A stretch of DNA of 63,293 nucleotides. Origin: Armatimonadota bacterium. GTDB lineage: Bacteria; Armatimonadota; Fimbriimonadia; Fimbriimonadales; Fimbriimonadaceae. The notes below the pieces were generated by a model. It ran no database searches and had not been told where the DNA came from. It saw nothing but the letters and a program-made list of their open reading frames with translations. Position numbers and translations under genes: made by a program. Below are positions 37,626-46,468 of the stretch, piece after piece (position 1 is the stretch's first letter; every line of letters starts with the position of its first letter). Location: NCBI GenBank assembly GCA_020161505.1, contig JAIUNY010000016.1, forward strand, positions 1 to 63,293. The letters are read 5' to 3'.

Positions 37626-38213
37626 ATGACATCCAAGTGGATATCGCTGAGCGTGTTGATGGCGTTGGCCGCTGCATCGCAGGCAAACTTTGTTGTAAAC
37701 GGTGACTTTGAATCGGATCCCTATCCGGCCGCCGACCGAACCGAACTCGTCACCCTGACGGGTTGGGAAATCGGAACGGCGGGCAACGTTCACGGCATCG
37801 GCAAGAACTACAACTACTGGACCGGCTTCCAAGTCCGCGACACCCAGGAACTGGATCTCTCCGAATATTTCAACGGAGAAGGAATCTTCCAGACCCTCAA
37901 CCACAACCTCGCCGGGCAAGAACTCACGATCACCTTTGATCTCTACACCAACGGCACGGGGATCCCGAGCCAATCGGGAGGAGCCAATTTCTGGATGGAT
38001 GGTCAGATGCTCGGCTTTGCCTTAGGGGCGGAAGAGCGGACGCGCTACACCTACACGTTCACCCCCTCGGGCAACAGCAGTGTCATCGCCTTCGGCTCGC
38101 ATCTCGGCAACATGGTTCTGCTCGATAACGTTGAAGTCGTGCCGGAACCCGCCACTCTCACCGCCCTGGGCATGGGCGCCGCTTTTCTCCTACGAAAACG
38201 CAGAAGGGCCTGA
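37626..38213 (+). CDS. PEP-CTERM exported protein, paralogue 1
   Basis: 195 residues. The signal peptide (ISLSVLMALAAASQA) is followed by FVVNGDFESD and a jelly-roll-like domain; the end VPEPATLTALGMGAAFLLRK is a PEP-CTERM anchor signal with a helix and basic tail, which sends proteins to exosortase processing. The ATG follows GGAGAAGAGAAGAA. A close relative lies directly downstream, so the pair is a tandem duplication. A terminator separates them. Confidence 0.87.
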   Translation: MTSKWISLSVLMALAAASQANFVVNGDFESDPYPAADRTELVTLTGWEIGTAGNVHGIGKNYNYWTGFQVRDTQELDLSEYFNGEGIFQTLNHNLAGQELTITFDLYTNGTGIPSQSGGANFWMDGQMLGFALGAEERTRYTYTFTPSGNSSVIAFGSHLGNMVLLDNVEVVPEPATLTALGMGAAFLLRKRRRA

Positions 38214-38235
38214 CCCTTCCTCATCTGAGCGAATG

Positions 38236-38275
38236 GCCTCGGCAGGCGGCTTGTGCCTTGCCGGGGCATTTTTTC
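38236..38275 (+). terminator. Rho-independent terminator after the first PEP-CTERM gene
   Basis: An imperfect GC-rich hairpin (GCCTCGGCAGGC with GCCTTGCCGGGGC, one bulge) is followed by ATTTTTTC at 38268-38275. Confidence 0.75.
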
Positions 38276-38375
38276 TTCAAGCGCAAGTCGATGCCATCGG
38301 ACGGATTTAAGGGAAGGTCCCTCCGCAAAATTGCCAGATCACCCGGCCTTAACCTACCGACCCAGGCAGATCCGC

Positions 38376-38381
38376 TATACT
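38376..38381 (+). promoter_or_regulatory. -10 box TATACT of the second PEP-CTERM gene
   Basis: TATACT would start a transcript about 53 bases before the ATG at 38441; unlike most genes here, this one keeps a leader with a GGAG site. Confidence 0.5.
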
Positions 38382-38440
38382 ATGGGAGTGCGCGAGATTG
38401 CCGCGCGCGTTGCAGATTCCATTTCTGGAGAAGAGCACAA

Positions 38441-39049
38441 ATGAATACCAAGATCCTCGCGCTCAGCGCGCTCATGGCTTTTGCCGTGTCGTCGCAAGCC
38501 AACTTTGTCGTTAACGGAGACTTTGAAGCCGATGCCTATGCCAACGGTACGGCTCTCTATCCTCTCACCAGCCTCACAGGCTGGACGATCCTGAGCACGG
38601 GCAACGTGGCTGGAATCGGGCTCAATTACAATCCAGTCGCAGGTTTCCAAGCCGCGCCGAGCCAGGAGCTCGATCTCAGCGGATCCTTCGATAACTTCGG
38701 CAACGCCAGTGGGCCGGGAATCAGCCAACAGGTCGCCCATAACCTACCGGGGCCTCTCACTCTGAGCTTTGACATCTACACTTTTTCCACGGGCGGCAGC
38801 CTCGCGGGAGGCGTTGATGTTTACTGGGAAGGCACCCTGCTTGCCGCTGGTCTGCAAGATACGGGGAATGCGCGAACGAACTTCACGTACAGCGTACTTG
38901 CCACCACGGGCACCAGCGAGCTGAAGTTCGTGTCTTCAAACGGCTTTGTCTCCCATGTCGACAACGTCTCCGTGGTTCCGGAGCCAGCAACGATGACTCT
39001 CTTCGCGGCAGCCGCAGCATTGGCCGCGCGGCGAAAGAAGCGAGCCTAA
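38441..39049 (+). CDS. PEP-CTERM exported protein, paralogue 2
   Basis: 202 residues. It is alike in layout to the upstream gene: signal (ALSALMAFAVSSQA), FVVNGDFEAD, a domain ending SHVDNVSVVPEPATM and the anchor helix and basic tail. Sequence identity is recognisable at the N-terminus (QANFVVNGDFE is identical), so the pair arose by duplication and has diverged. A ribosome site (GGAGAAGAG) precedes the ATG. A terminator follows. Confidence 0.86.
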   Translation: MNTKILALSALMAFAVSSQANFVVNGDFEADAYANGTALYPLTSLTGWTILSTGNVAGIGLNYNPVAGFQAAPSQELDLSGSFDNFGNASGPGISQQVAHNLPGPLTLSFDIYTFSTGGSLAGGVDVYWEGTLLAAGLQDTGNARTNFTYSVLATTGTSELKFVSSNGFVSHVDNVSVVPEPATMTLFAAAAALAARRKKRA

Positions 39050-39071
39050 ACCTCGATCCACACTCTCTTCG

Positions 39072-39109
39072 AAAGCCTGGGGGAAGTCATTCCTCCGGGC
39101 TTTTTGTTT
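39072..39109 (+). terminator. Rho-independent terminator after the second PEP-CTERM gene
   Basis: About 12 of 14 pairs form between AAAGCCTGGGGGAA and TTCCTCCGGGCTTT, followed by TTTTTGTTT. It overlaps the end of the convergent XRE-cupin gene. Confidence 0.8.
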
Positions 39110-39827
39110 CCCTCGGCGGAAAAGCCGGAGAAATCTGGGCTCCCGGGAGAGGATCGACCACGATACTCAGCACCCGCACCGAATCCTCGCCGACAGGCTC
39201 GTAGTGGTGCTCCTCGCTCGCCCAGAAGCAGATGCTTTCGCCCGCCGTCAGCACATATTCATCCGTATTGATCACCACCCGAGAGGCCCCTTCGAGCACG
39301 TACATGAATTCATATCCCCGGTGAGATCGCCGGGGCGTCGGGTGAAACAGCTCGATGACATTTGGGTTGAACACTCCGTCTCCCAGACGCGAACGGATGA
39401 GACAAAAGGGCGTGATCGCGGGATCCTGCGGCGCACGGGCTCGCTCCTCGGGGGTCAACGAGGGTTGCAGCACGGAGGTGAAGGCGTTCATGTTGAACCA
39501 CACATCGTGCTCCTTTCGGTGAACCGCCACCACGCTCGGCTCAATGAACTCCTGACTCGTGAGTTGCTGAGGGGTCACCTTGAGCGCACGGCACAACTGC
39601 GCGACGGTCGAGATATGGGTGGGTTCGCCTTTCTCCAGCCGAAGCAACGTGTTTTTGCTCACCTCCGCCTTTGCCGCCAGCTCCCGGATCGTCAGCCCGC
39701 GAACCGAGCGGATTCGGCGAATCCGTTGCCCGAGCACCGTGAATCCCACCTGATGGATCAACTCCTTGATCTCCACGCGCTTGGTGCCGGGTCGGGGTTC
39801 ACTCATGATGGTGGTGTGCCGCGTCAT
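39087..39827 (-). CDS. XRE-family regulator with C-terminal cupin domain
   Basis: 246 residues from the ATG at 39827, chosen because AGAGG and TATCAT lie upstream; the frame is open to 39923. LGQRIRRIRSVRGLTIRELA and KAEVSKNTLLRLEKGEPTHI form a lambda-repressor-type helix-turn-helix; the second half is a cupin barrel (GYEFMYVLEGASRVV, YVLTAGESICFWASEEHH). Such proteins sense small molecules. It diverges from the exported propeller-like gene across a 198-base gap. Confidence 0.88.
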   Translation of the reverse strand: MTRHTTIMSEPRPGTKRVEIKELIHQVGFTVLGQRIRRIRSVRGLTIRELAAKAEVSKNTLLRLEKGEPTHISTVAQLCRALKVTPQQLTSQEFIEPSVVAVHRKEHDVWFNMNAFTSVLQPSLTPEERARAPQDPAITPFCLIRSRLGDGVFNPNVIELFHPTPRRSHRGYEFMYVLEGASRVVINTDEYVLTAGESICFWASEEHHYEPVGEDSVRVLSIVVDPLPGAQISPAFPPRETKSPEE

Positions 39828-39954
39828 CACGGCCTCTGGAGCGGATGATACATCGGTTCCGCAGTAGGTCGTCCCATGTTTTTGAAAAGTTGGGACAGGC
39901 TTAACCGAGAATACTTGGGCCAATAAAAGTACAAGTTTGGGTCAACTATGACCG

Positions 39955-39984
39955 TTGACTTCATTTTTCTGGGACAGGAACAAT
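39955..39984 (+). promoter_or_regulatory. Promoter TTGACT-18-AACAAT upstream of the exported propeller-like gene
   Basis: TTGACT at 39955-39960 and AACAAT at 39979-39984 are 18 bases apart. Short repeats (GGGACAGG, GGGCCAA and AAGTTT, each twice) lie nearby and may bind the divergent regulator. Confidence 0.45.
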
Positions 39985-40025
39985 GGGCCAAGTTTCTCGG
40001 AGAAATCCGAGATGGAGACAACAAC

Positions 40026-41102
40026 ATGCTTTCAACTCTCATTGCTGCAAGCCTCGTCGCCAAGAGCCTCGCTGTTCCTGCGACCGCTCCCCTCGGCGAC
40101 CTTGACAAAGGCGCTCTCGTCACCGTCATGCGCGTCATCGACGGCAAGCTTTACGTGGGTGGTCGCTTCGAGCGCGCCAACCGCAAGCTGGTGAACAACA
40201 TCGCCGTCTGGGATGGCTCGAGCTGGAGCGGAATCGGCCGAGGCGTCGATGGGGAAGTCAAGGACATCGTGGGCTTCAAGGGCAAGATCTATGTCTGCGG
40301 CGAGTTCAGCTACGCCGGGAAGAGCAGCGAGAACGAAGGCATCCCCGCCAACCGCATCGCCGAATGGGATGGCACCAAGTGGAACGCGATGGGCGAGCGC
40401 CCGGTTGACCGACAGATCTTTGCTCTCGCTACCGATGGTAAAGCCCTTTACATCGGCGGCAACTTCACGAAGATCAACGACGAAACCGAAACCAGAGCCG
40501 TCGCTCGCTGGAACGGCAAGAAGTGGGAATCCATCGGCGGCAAGTTCGACCGATACGTCCAAACCATGACCTTCCACAAGGGCAAGCTCTACGTGGCCGG
40601 CTACTTCGCCGAATTCGGCGATGACTCGTTCAACAATGTCGCGGTGTGGGACGGCACTACCTGGAGCGAGGCCGGAAACGGCGGGCTGAGCAGCACGGTC
40701 AACCGGTTGAGCAGCGATGGAGAAAACCTCTATGCCGCAGGCAAGTTCAACATCGGCGGCAAGAGTGGCATCGCCAAGTTCGAGGAATCCAAGTGGTCTC
40801 TCGCTGTGCCGACGAGCGGTGAAAACTACTGGGTTCACGCTGAGGCCGGAAAGCTCTTCATTGCCGGAGATTTCACCGAAGCGAACGGTAAGAAGTCGCA
40901 CCAACTGGCGATTGTGGATGGCAAGAACACCATGACCACTCCGGAAATCATGTATGTCAGCCACCGCGTCATCATGCCGTTCGGCGGATCGTACATCGTC
41001 GGAGGCAGCTACGGTGACGTCCAAGTCGAAACCATCGGCGGCGTTCTCAAGTGGACCGGGGCGAACAGTTTGGACGCCTACGACCTCGTCTCCGGAAACT
41101 AG
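40026..41102 (+). CDS. Exported beta-propeller-like repeat protein
   Basis: 358 residues. The ATG at 40026 opens a signal peptide (STLIAASLVAKSLAVPATA) and has GGAG ten bases before it. The mature part repeats a strand pattern of about 45-50 residues, KLYVGGRFERAN...VNNIAVWDGSSWSGIG, with Asp/Gly turns; similar repeats occur in kelch and delta-60 type propellers. No catalytic motif seen. It may be a surface or periplasmic binding protein. A strong terminator follows. Confidence 0.75.
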   Translation: MLSTLIAASLVAKSLAVPATAPLGDLDKGALVTVMRVIDGKLYVGGRFERANRKLVNNIAVWDGSSWSGIGRGVDGEVKDIVGFKGKIYVCGEFSYAGKSSENEGIPANRIAEWDGTKWNAMGERPVDRQIFALATDGKALYIGGNFTKINDETETRAVARWNGKKWESIGGKFDRYVQTMTFHKGKLYVAGYFAEFGDDSFNNVAVWDGTTWSEAGNGGLSSTVNRLSSDGENLYAAGKFNIGGKSGIAKFEESKWSLAVPTSGENYWVHAEAGKLFIAGDFTEANGKKSHQLAIVDGKNTMTTPEIMYVSHRVIMPFGGSYIVGGSYGDVQVETIGGVLKWTGANSLDAYDLVSGN

Positions 41103-41126
41103 GCTTTCCCCTATCCCATGATCTTT

Positions 41127-41157
41127 GGAGGCTGCACTCGTGCGGCCTCCCTTTTTT
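41127..41157 (+). terminator. Rho-independent terminator
   Basis: An 11-bp stem (GGAGGC-T-GCAC pairing with GTGC-G-GCCTCC, one T-G wobble, two-base loop) is followed by CTTTTTT. It closes the propeller gene's transcript before hen1. Confidence 0.85.
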
Positions 41158-41209
41158 CGGTACGATGCAGGGTGAAAGGGAGGCGATTCACTGCCTATCC
41201 CCGGACTCT

Positions 41210-42595
41210 ATGCTCCAAATCACCACGACGCATCAACCAGCCAGCGATCTTGGCTATCTCCTGCATAAGAATCCTCACGCCATCCATCGAAAAGAGATGG
41301 CGTATGGCGAAGCCATTCTTGTCTATCCAGAGGTCTCGGCGGAGCGATGCACGGCGGCGATTCTCCTCAACGTCGATACGGTCGGTCTCGCCCGGCGCCG
41401 AGGCGGCATGCGTTGGAGCGACTACGTCAACGAGCGGCCCTATGTGGCCTCCAGCTTTGTGAGCTCCGCCATCAAGGAGATGTTCGCCACCGCGATGTCC
41501 GGGCGATCGAAGGAACGACAAGATCTCGCCGACACCGAAATCCCGTTCGTGATCGAACTTGCCGCTGTCAAAGTGCGCGGCGGCGAGGAGTTTGCCCGGA
41601 ACCTTTTCGAGCCGCTGGGCTACGGCGTCGAGTGCACTCCCATTCCGCTTGACGAGACTTTCACGGACTGGGCAACCGGCCCCTACATGAAGCTCCGGCT
41701 GACCACCACCAAGCGACTCCTCGACGTCCTCAACCACCTCTACGTCCTCATCCCGGTTCTGGATGACGACAAGCACTACTTTGTCGGCAAAGATGAGGTC
41801 GAAAAGCTCCTGCGCCGCGGCGAGGGATGGCTGGCGGGGCACCCGCTCCGAGAGCAGATCACGCGGCGCTATCTCGATCACCAACGCACCCTCACCCGAG
41901 TCGCGCTGGCCCAGCTCACCGAGCAAGATGGCGAAGTCGATCCCGATGCCGCCGAAGAGCAACGCCAAGAAGCCCGGGAAAAAGACGCCCGCGCCGCGTC
42001 GCTCCATGATCTGCGGCTTCAGGCTGCGGCGGATGTCATCCTCGCCCGTGGTGCCAAAACCGTGCTCGATCTGGGGTGTGGCGAGGGCCGATTGATCGCG
42101 TTGCTCCTGAAGCACGTTCAGATCACACAAATGGTGGGCGTCGATGTCGCGCTGCAATCGCTGGAGAAGATCAAGCGTCGTCTGAGATGGGATCAACTGC
42201 CGGAGAAGCTCAAGGAGAAACTCACCCTCGTCCACGGATCCGTGACTTACCGAGATGCCGCGTGGCAAGGCTTTGATGCCGCTGCTTTGGTTGAAGTCAT
42301 CGAACACCTCGATGAAGAGCGCCTGCCGAGCCTTGAGAAGGTTGTCTTCCGAGAAGCCCAGCCCCGGTTGGTCGTGGTCACCACGCCGAATCAAGAGTAC
42401 AACGCGCTGTTCCCGAGTCTCCCCGCCGACACGATGCGTCACGATGACCACCGATTCGAGTGGACCCGCACCCAGTTCACCGCTTGGTGCGAGCGCGTGG
42501 CCACCGACTATGGCTACACCGTGGTGATCGAACCGGTTGGCCCGGTGGACGAAACCCACGGGGCACCAAGCCAGATGGGGGTCTTCACCCGATGA
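41210..42595 (+). CDS. hen1: Hen1-type 3'-terminal RNA ribose 2'-O-methyltransferase
   Basis: 461 residues. The start at 41210 gives the usual LQITTTHQPASDLGYLL N-terminus; the frame is open further upstream but homologues begin here. The N-terminal domain is Hen1-specific; the C-terminal methyltransferase has the SAM motif VLDLGCGEGRL and the Hen1 metal motif VEVIEHLDEERL. In bacteria Hen1 methylates the 2'-OH of RNA ends during repair, so mended tRNAs resist re-cleavage by ribotoxins. It overlaps pnkp by ATGA, forming the known Pnkp-Hen1 pair. Confidence 0.93.
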   Translation: MLQITTTHQPASDLGYLLHKNPHAIHRKEMAYGEAILVYPEVSAERCTAAILLNVDTVGLARRRGGMRWSDYVNERPYVASSFVSSAIKEMFATAMSGRSKERQDLADTEIPFVIELAAVKVRGGEEFARNLFEPLGYGVECTPIPLDETFTDWATGPYMKLRLTTTKRLLDVLNHLYVLIPVLDDDKHYFVGKDEVEKLLRRGEGWLAGHPLREQITRRYLDHQRTLTRVALAQLTEQDGEVDPDAAEEQRQEAREKDARAASLHDLRLQAAADVILARGAKTVLDLGCGEGRLIALLLKHVQITQMVGVDVALQSLEKIKRRLRWDQLPEKLKEKLTLVHGSVTYRDAAWQGFDAAALVEVIEHLDEERLPSLEKVVFREAQPRLVVVTTPNQEYNALFPSLPADTMRHDDHRFEWTRTQFTAWCERVATDYGYTVVIEPVGPVDETHGAPSQMGVFTR

Positions 42596-45126
42596 TCATC
42601 AAGATCCCCTCGATGTCTCTTGCGCTTCTCATCGGAGCCTCGGGGTCGGGGAAGTCCACCTTCGCCCGAACCCACTTTCTCCCCACGGAGGTTGTGAGCA
42701 GCGACACCTGCCGGGCCCTCGTCTCTGACGATGAGAACAACCAGGCGGCCAGTTCCGATGCCTTCGAGCTTCTCCACACCCTGGTTGGGTTGCGATTGAA
42801 GCGGGGCTTGCTCACCGTCGTCGATGCGACAAACGTCCAAGCCGCTGCTCGCAAAAATCTGCTTCAACTCGCCGCGAAGTACCACGTGATGCCTGTGGCC
42901 ATCGTCTTCGATCTCCCCGAAGATGTCGCCCAGGCCCGGAACAAGCTCCGAGCAGATCGCGACTTCGGCCCGCACGTGATCCGAAACCAAACCCGCGATC
43001 TGAAGTCAGCCATACGTGCTTTGCGGAAGGAAGGCTTCCGCTATCACACGGTGCTGAAGTCGGAGGATGAGGTCAATTCCGCCACCATCGAGCGCAGCAA
43101 GCTCTGGACGGACAAGCGCGAGGAAACCGGCCCCTTCGACATCATCGGGGACGTCCACGGGTGCCTCGACGAGCTCCGCGCTCTGCTTGCTGAGCTCGGC
43201 TACACCGAAGCCGAGGGGGTCTACCAAGCACCGCAAGGCCGCAAGGCGATCTTCGTTGGCGACCTGGTTGACCGAGGCCCGGATTCTCCTGGTGTCCTCC
43301 GCCTCGTCAAGGCGATGGTCGAGGCGGATCAAGCCTTATGCGTGCCGGGGAATCACGATGTGAAGCTCGTCCGCAAGCTAAAAGGCGGAGATTTTCCGCC
43401 GAAGCACGGCCTCGCCGAGACCCTGGAGCAACTCTCAAAATGCGACCCCGAGGAGGTCGCGGGATTCACCAAGTTCATTGACGGCCTCATCAGCCACTAT
43501 GTGCTCGATGACGGCAAGCTTGTGGTGGCCCACGCCGGGATGTCCGAAGCCTTTCAGGGTCGGCCCTCCGCCTCGGTGCGGGAGTTTGCGCTCTACGGGG
43601 AAACCACCGGGGAGATCGATGAGTTTGGCCTGCCCGTCCGCGTGAAGTGGGCCGAGGAGTACCGAGGCGACGCCACCGTGGTCTATGGCCACACCCCGAT
43701 GGTCGAGGCGGAATGGCTCAACAAAACCGTCTGCATCGACACGGGATGCGTCTTCGGCGGCAAGCTCACCGCTCTGCGCTATCCCGAGCGCGAGCTGGTC
43801 AGCGTTCCCGCCGCGCGGGTCTATTCCGAGCCTATTCGACCGCTTGCGGATCCCCAAACCTTGACCTCCCAGCAGATCGCCGATGACCTGCTCGATGTCC
43901 AAGATGTTCGGGGTCGGCAGCACATCCGCACCGAGAACTTCGGAACGATTGTCATCCCAGAGGAGCAAGCGGCCGCAGCCTTCGAAGTGATGGGGCGGTT
44001 CGCCGCCGATCCGCGCTGGCTTGTCTATCTGCCGCCCACGATGTCTCCGAGCGAGACTTCATCGCTCCCTGACTTTCTCGAACACCCGCTGGATGCCCTC
44101 GACTACTACGCGGGCCACGGGATCACGGAAATTGTGGCGGAAGAGAAGCACATGGGCTCTCGCGCCGTGGTCATTGTCGGACGCGACGAGGAGGCCATCT
44201 TCCGTCGATTTGCGATTTCAGGCTGGCTCGGAATCGTGCTCACCCGAACCGGGCGGCCCTTCTTCGATGACCGCGCAACGGAGCAGGTTCTGTTGCAACG
44301 ATTCAGCGAGGCTCTCGCGAAGTCGGGCTTCTGGGAGCGCCACGAAGCAGGATGGGCGGTATTCGACTGCGAGCTCATGCCCTGGTCGGCCAAAGCTCAG
44401 GGGCTCCTCAGAAGTCAATACGCCCCGGTGGGCGCAACTTCGCGGGCGTCGCTTGGCGCGCAAGTGGAGATCCTGCGCAAGCTCGCCGGGCGGCTCGATA
44501 CCCCCGAGACGCAGGAGCTTCTCGCTTCCACCGAGCACCGGCTCGACGCGGCCCAGCGCTACACCGATGCCTATCGTCGCTACTGCTGGCCCATCCAGTC
44601 GGTCGATGATTTCCGCCTTGCTCCTTTCCAAATTCTCGCCGTCGAAGGGAAGGCACTGCACGGGGAACCTCACCTGTGGCACATGCAGGAGATCGCTCGG
44701 GCGTGCGAACACGATCCTATTCTTGTCGCCACGAAGCACCGAGCCGTGCGCACGGACGACCCGGCCGACCGCGAGGCTCTCGCCGACTGGTGGCTCAGCC
44801 ACACCGAGTCGGGTGGGGAAGGGCTTGTCATCAAGGGGCCCACCGTGCTGACTCGCGGCAACAAGCACCTCGTTCAGCCCGCCCTGAAGTCGCGTGGGCG
44901 CGAGTATCTGCGCATCATCTACGGCCCCGACTATCTGGAACCGGAGAATCTGCGGAGGCTCAAAAAACGGGGGCTCGGCACCAAGCGCGCCCTCGCTATG
45001 CGTGAATATGTGCTGGGCCTCGAAGCCCTGCGCCGATTCCTCGCCGGCGAGCCTCTGCGCCGGGTCCACCAGTGCACATTCGGCGTCCTCGCCCTCGAAA
45101 GCGAACCGGTCGATCCGAGGCTGTAG
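42592..45126 (+). CDS. pnkp: Polynucleotide kinase-phosphatase-ligase, Pnkp
   Basis: 844 residues, three-domain bacterial Pnkp. The kinase has the P-loop GASGSGKST (15-23) and VVDATNVQAAARKN; the metallo-phosphatase begins at GDVHGCLDEL (Asp187, His189), with GDLVDRGPDSPG and GNHDVK; the C-terminal adenylyltransferase/ligase domain carries the nucleotidyl Lys in EEKHMGSRAVV (about Lys519) and GGEGLVIKGP. It heals and adenylates broken RNA ends and works with Hen1 to rejoin tRNA. The ATG at 42592 overlaps the hen1 stop. Confidence 0.95.
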   Translation: MIIKIPSMSLALLIGASGSGKSTFARTHFLPTEVVSSDTCRALVSDDENNQAASSDAFELLHTLVGLRLKRGLLTVVDATNVQAAARKNLLQLAAKYHVMPVAIVFDLPEDVAQARNKLRADRDFGPHVIRNQTRDLKSAIRALRKEGFRYHTVLKSEDEVNSATIERSKLWTDKREETGPFDIIGDVHGCLDELRALLAELGYTEAEGVYQAPQGRKAIFVGDLVDRGPDSPGVLRLVKAMVEADQALCVPGNHDVKLVRKLKGGDFPPKHGLAETLEQLSKCDPEEVAGFTKFIDGLISHYVLDDGKLVVAHAGMSEAFQGRPSASVREFALYGETTGEIDEFGLPVRVKWAEEYRGDATVVYGHTPMVEAEWLNKTVCIDTGCVFGGKLTALRYPERELVSVPAARVYSEPIRPLADPQTLTSQQIADDLLDVQDVRGRQHIRTENFGTIVIPEEQAAAAFEVMGRFAADPRWLVYLPPTMSPSETSSLPDFLEHPLDALDYYAGHGITEIVAEEKHMGSRAVVIVGRDEEAIFRRFAISGWLGIVLTRTGRPFFDDRATEQVLLQRFSEALAKSGFWERHEAGWAVFDCELMPWSAKAQGLLRSQYAPVGATSRASLGAQVEILRKLAGRLDTPETQELLASTEHRLDAAQRYTDAYRRYCWPIQSVDDFRLAPFQILAVEGKALHGEPHLWHMQEIARACEHDPILVATKHRAVRTDDPADREALADWWLSHTESGGEGLVIKGPTVLTRGNKHLVQPALKSRGREYLRIIYGPDYLEPENLRRLKKRGLGTKRALAMREYVLGLEALRRFLAGEPLRRVHQCTFGVLALESEPVDPRL

Positions 45127-45132
45127 GCGCGG

Positions 45133-45196
45133 AGTTAAAACGAGTTTAACCCAGTTTTCTGATTTTAGTTAAACTGGGTTAAACTGAGTTAAACTT
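45133..45196 (+). repeat. Two sets of 10-bp-phased AGTT repeats with a perfect 14-bp inverted repeat
   Basis: AGTT occurs at 45133, 45143 and 45153, and again at 45167, 45177 (as GGTT) and 45187: two triplets spaced exactly 10 bases. The second triplet is nearly the tandem AGTTAAACTG. In addition 45144-45157 and 45171-45184 form a perfect inverted repeat with a 13-base loop. It overlaps the -35 region of the AAA ATPase gene. Confidence 0.75.
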
Positions 45197-45198
45197 GG

Positions 45199-45204
45199 TA
45201 TAAT
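45199..45204 (+). promoter_or_regulatory. Consensus -10 box TATAAT of a leaderless AAA ATPase gene
   Basis: TATAAT is followed by six bases and the GTG at 45211. The phased repeats end three bases before it. Confidence 0.75.
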
Positions 45205-45210
45205 TCGCTC

Positions 45211-46407
45211 GTGGATCCGATCCGTAACCCGTTTGCTCCAGGTGCAGGCTCTCCTCCTCCCGAACTCGCAGGCCGCGATGAACTCATGGAGAGGTTGCTG
45301 GTCGCCGTGAAGCGCGTGGCAATCCGCAATCAAGCCCGCGGAGCCCTCATCGTTGGGCTTCGAGGGGTCGGGAAAACGGTGCTCCTCGATCGCATCCTCG
45401 CTGAAGTGGAGGAAGAGGGCCATGTCACGGTGCGGCTGGAAGCTCCAGAACACCGGTCGCTTCCGTCACTTCTTGCTCCAGAACTCCGCATCGCCCTCCT
45501 CCAACTCAGCAAGGAGGAGCGGTCTCGCGAACTGGCCCAGCGTGGTCTCCGAGCTCTTGCCGGGTTCGCAAAGTCCCTGAAAGTGAAGTTTGGTGATCTC
45601 GAGGTCGGGATCGACCTGGAACCAGAGGCGGGCCTCGCCGACAACGGCGACCTGGAGCATGACCTCACCGCCCTTCTCCAAGCTGCTGGACAGGCTGCGG
45701 CAGCAGATGACAAAGCGCTCGTGCTGCTGATTGACGAGCTTCAATATGTTCCAGAGGAGCAACTGGCGTCGCTCATCGTCGCGCTTCACCGATGCGCGCA
45801 GAAGAAGCTTCCGGTGCTCCTCATCGGGGCCGGCCTCCCCCAACTTCGTGCGCAGATGGGCAAAGCCAAGTCATACGCGGAGCGCTTGTTCGAGTTTCCG
45901 GAAATTGGCCCTCTGAGCGAGGAGGCGGTGGCGGATGCGCTCCGCAAGCCGATCACGGAAGGAGGAGCCGACATCACGGCAGAAGCCGTCAGGCTGGTGT
46001 TCGAGAAGACTGAAGGCTACGCCTACTTTGTTCAAGAGTGGGGAAAGCAGATTTGGGATGTTGCCGAACTCAGCCCGATCGGTGTGCCAGACGTTGAAAA
46101 TGCTTCCGACCTCGTTGTTGCTTCCTTGGACGAGAGCTTCTTCCTTGTGCGATTTGACCGCTGCACCCCTTCTGAGAAACGATATCTTCGCGCCATGGCC
46201 GAGCTTGGACCGGGGCCGCATCGCTCCGGAGACATCGCGCAGCTCCTCAACCGAGATGTGCGTCAGCTGGGCAAGACTCGAAATGATTTGATCACAAAAG
46301 GCATGATCTGGAGTCCGGGACACGGGGATACGGCGTTTACCGTGCCGCTGTTCGACCAATTTCTCAAACGGATCATCCGGGATCAAGATTGGGCTCGAGA
46401 GAACTAA
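45211..46407 (+). CDS. AAA-type ATPase with C-terminal winged helix
   Basis: 398 residues from a GTG. The archaeal/MalT-like ATPase type: AGRDELMERLL before the Walker A GLRGVGKT (49-56), LVLLIDELQYV as Walker B (about 170), LLIGAGLPQL as sensor-1 region, and a C-terminal winged-helix stretch (YLRAMAELGPGPHRSGDI, then RQLGKTRNDLITKGMIW). Function unknown; relatives are found in mobile and defence loci, but also alone. It follows pnkp and is preceded by an unusual repeat array that probably controls it. Confidence 0.82.
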   Translation: MDPIRNPFAPGAGSPPPELAGRDELMERLLVAVKRVAIRNQARGALIVGLRGVGKTVLLDRILAEVEEEGHVTVRLEAPEHRSLPSLLAPELRIALLQLSKEERSRELAQRGLRALAGFAKSLKVKFGDLEVGIDLEPEAGLADNGDLEHDLTALLQAAGQAAAADDKALVLLIDELQYVPEEQLASLIVALHRCAQKKLPVLLIGAGLPQLRAQMGKAKSYAERLFEFPEIGPLSEEAVADALRKPITEGGADITAEAVRLVFEKTEGYAYFVQEWGKQIWDVAELSPIGVPDVENASDLVVASLDESFFLVRFDRCTPSEKRYLRAMAELGPGPHRSGDIAQLLNRDVRQLGKTRNDLITKGMIWSPGHGDTAFTVPLFDQFLKRIIRDQDWAREN

Positions 46408-46455
46408 GCCGGGCACGCACCGTCTCTCAACTTGGCATTCTTCTACCGACTGATG

Positions 46456-46461
46456 TAACAT
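46456..46461 (+). promoter_or_regulatory. -10 box TAACAT of the selenoprotein gene
   Basis: TAACAT is preceded at 18 bases by TTGGCA (46432-46437) and followed by seven bases and the ATG at 46469, another leaderless arrangement. Confidence 0.6.
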
Positions 46462-46468
46462 CGTGGAC

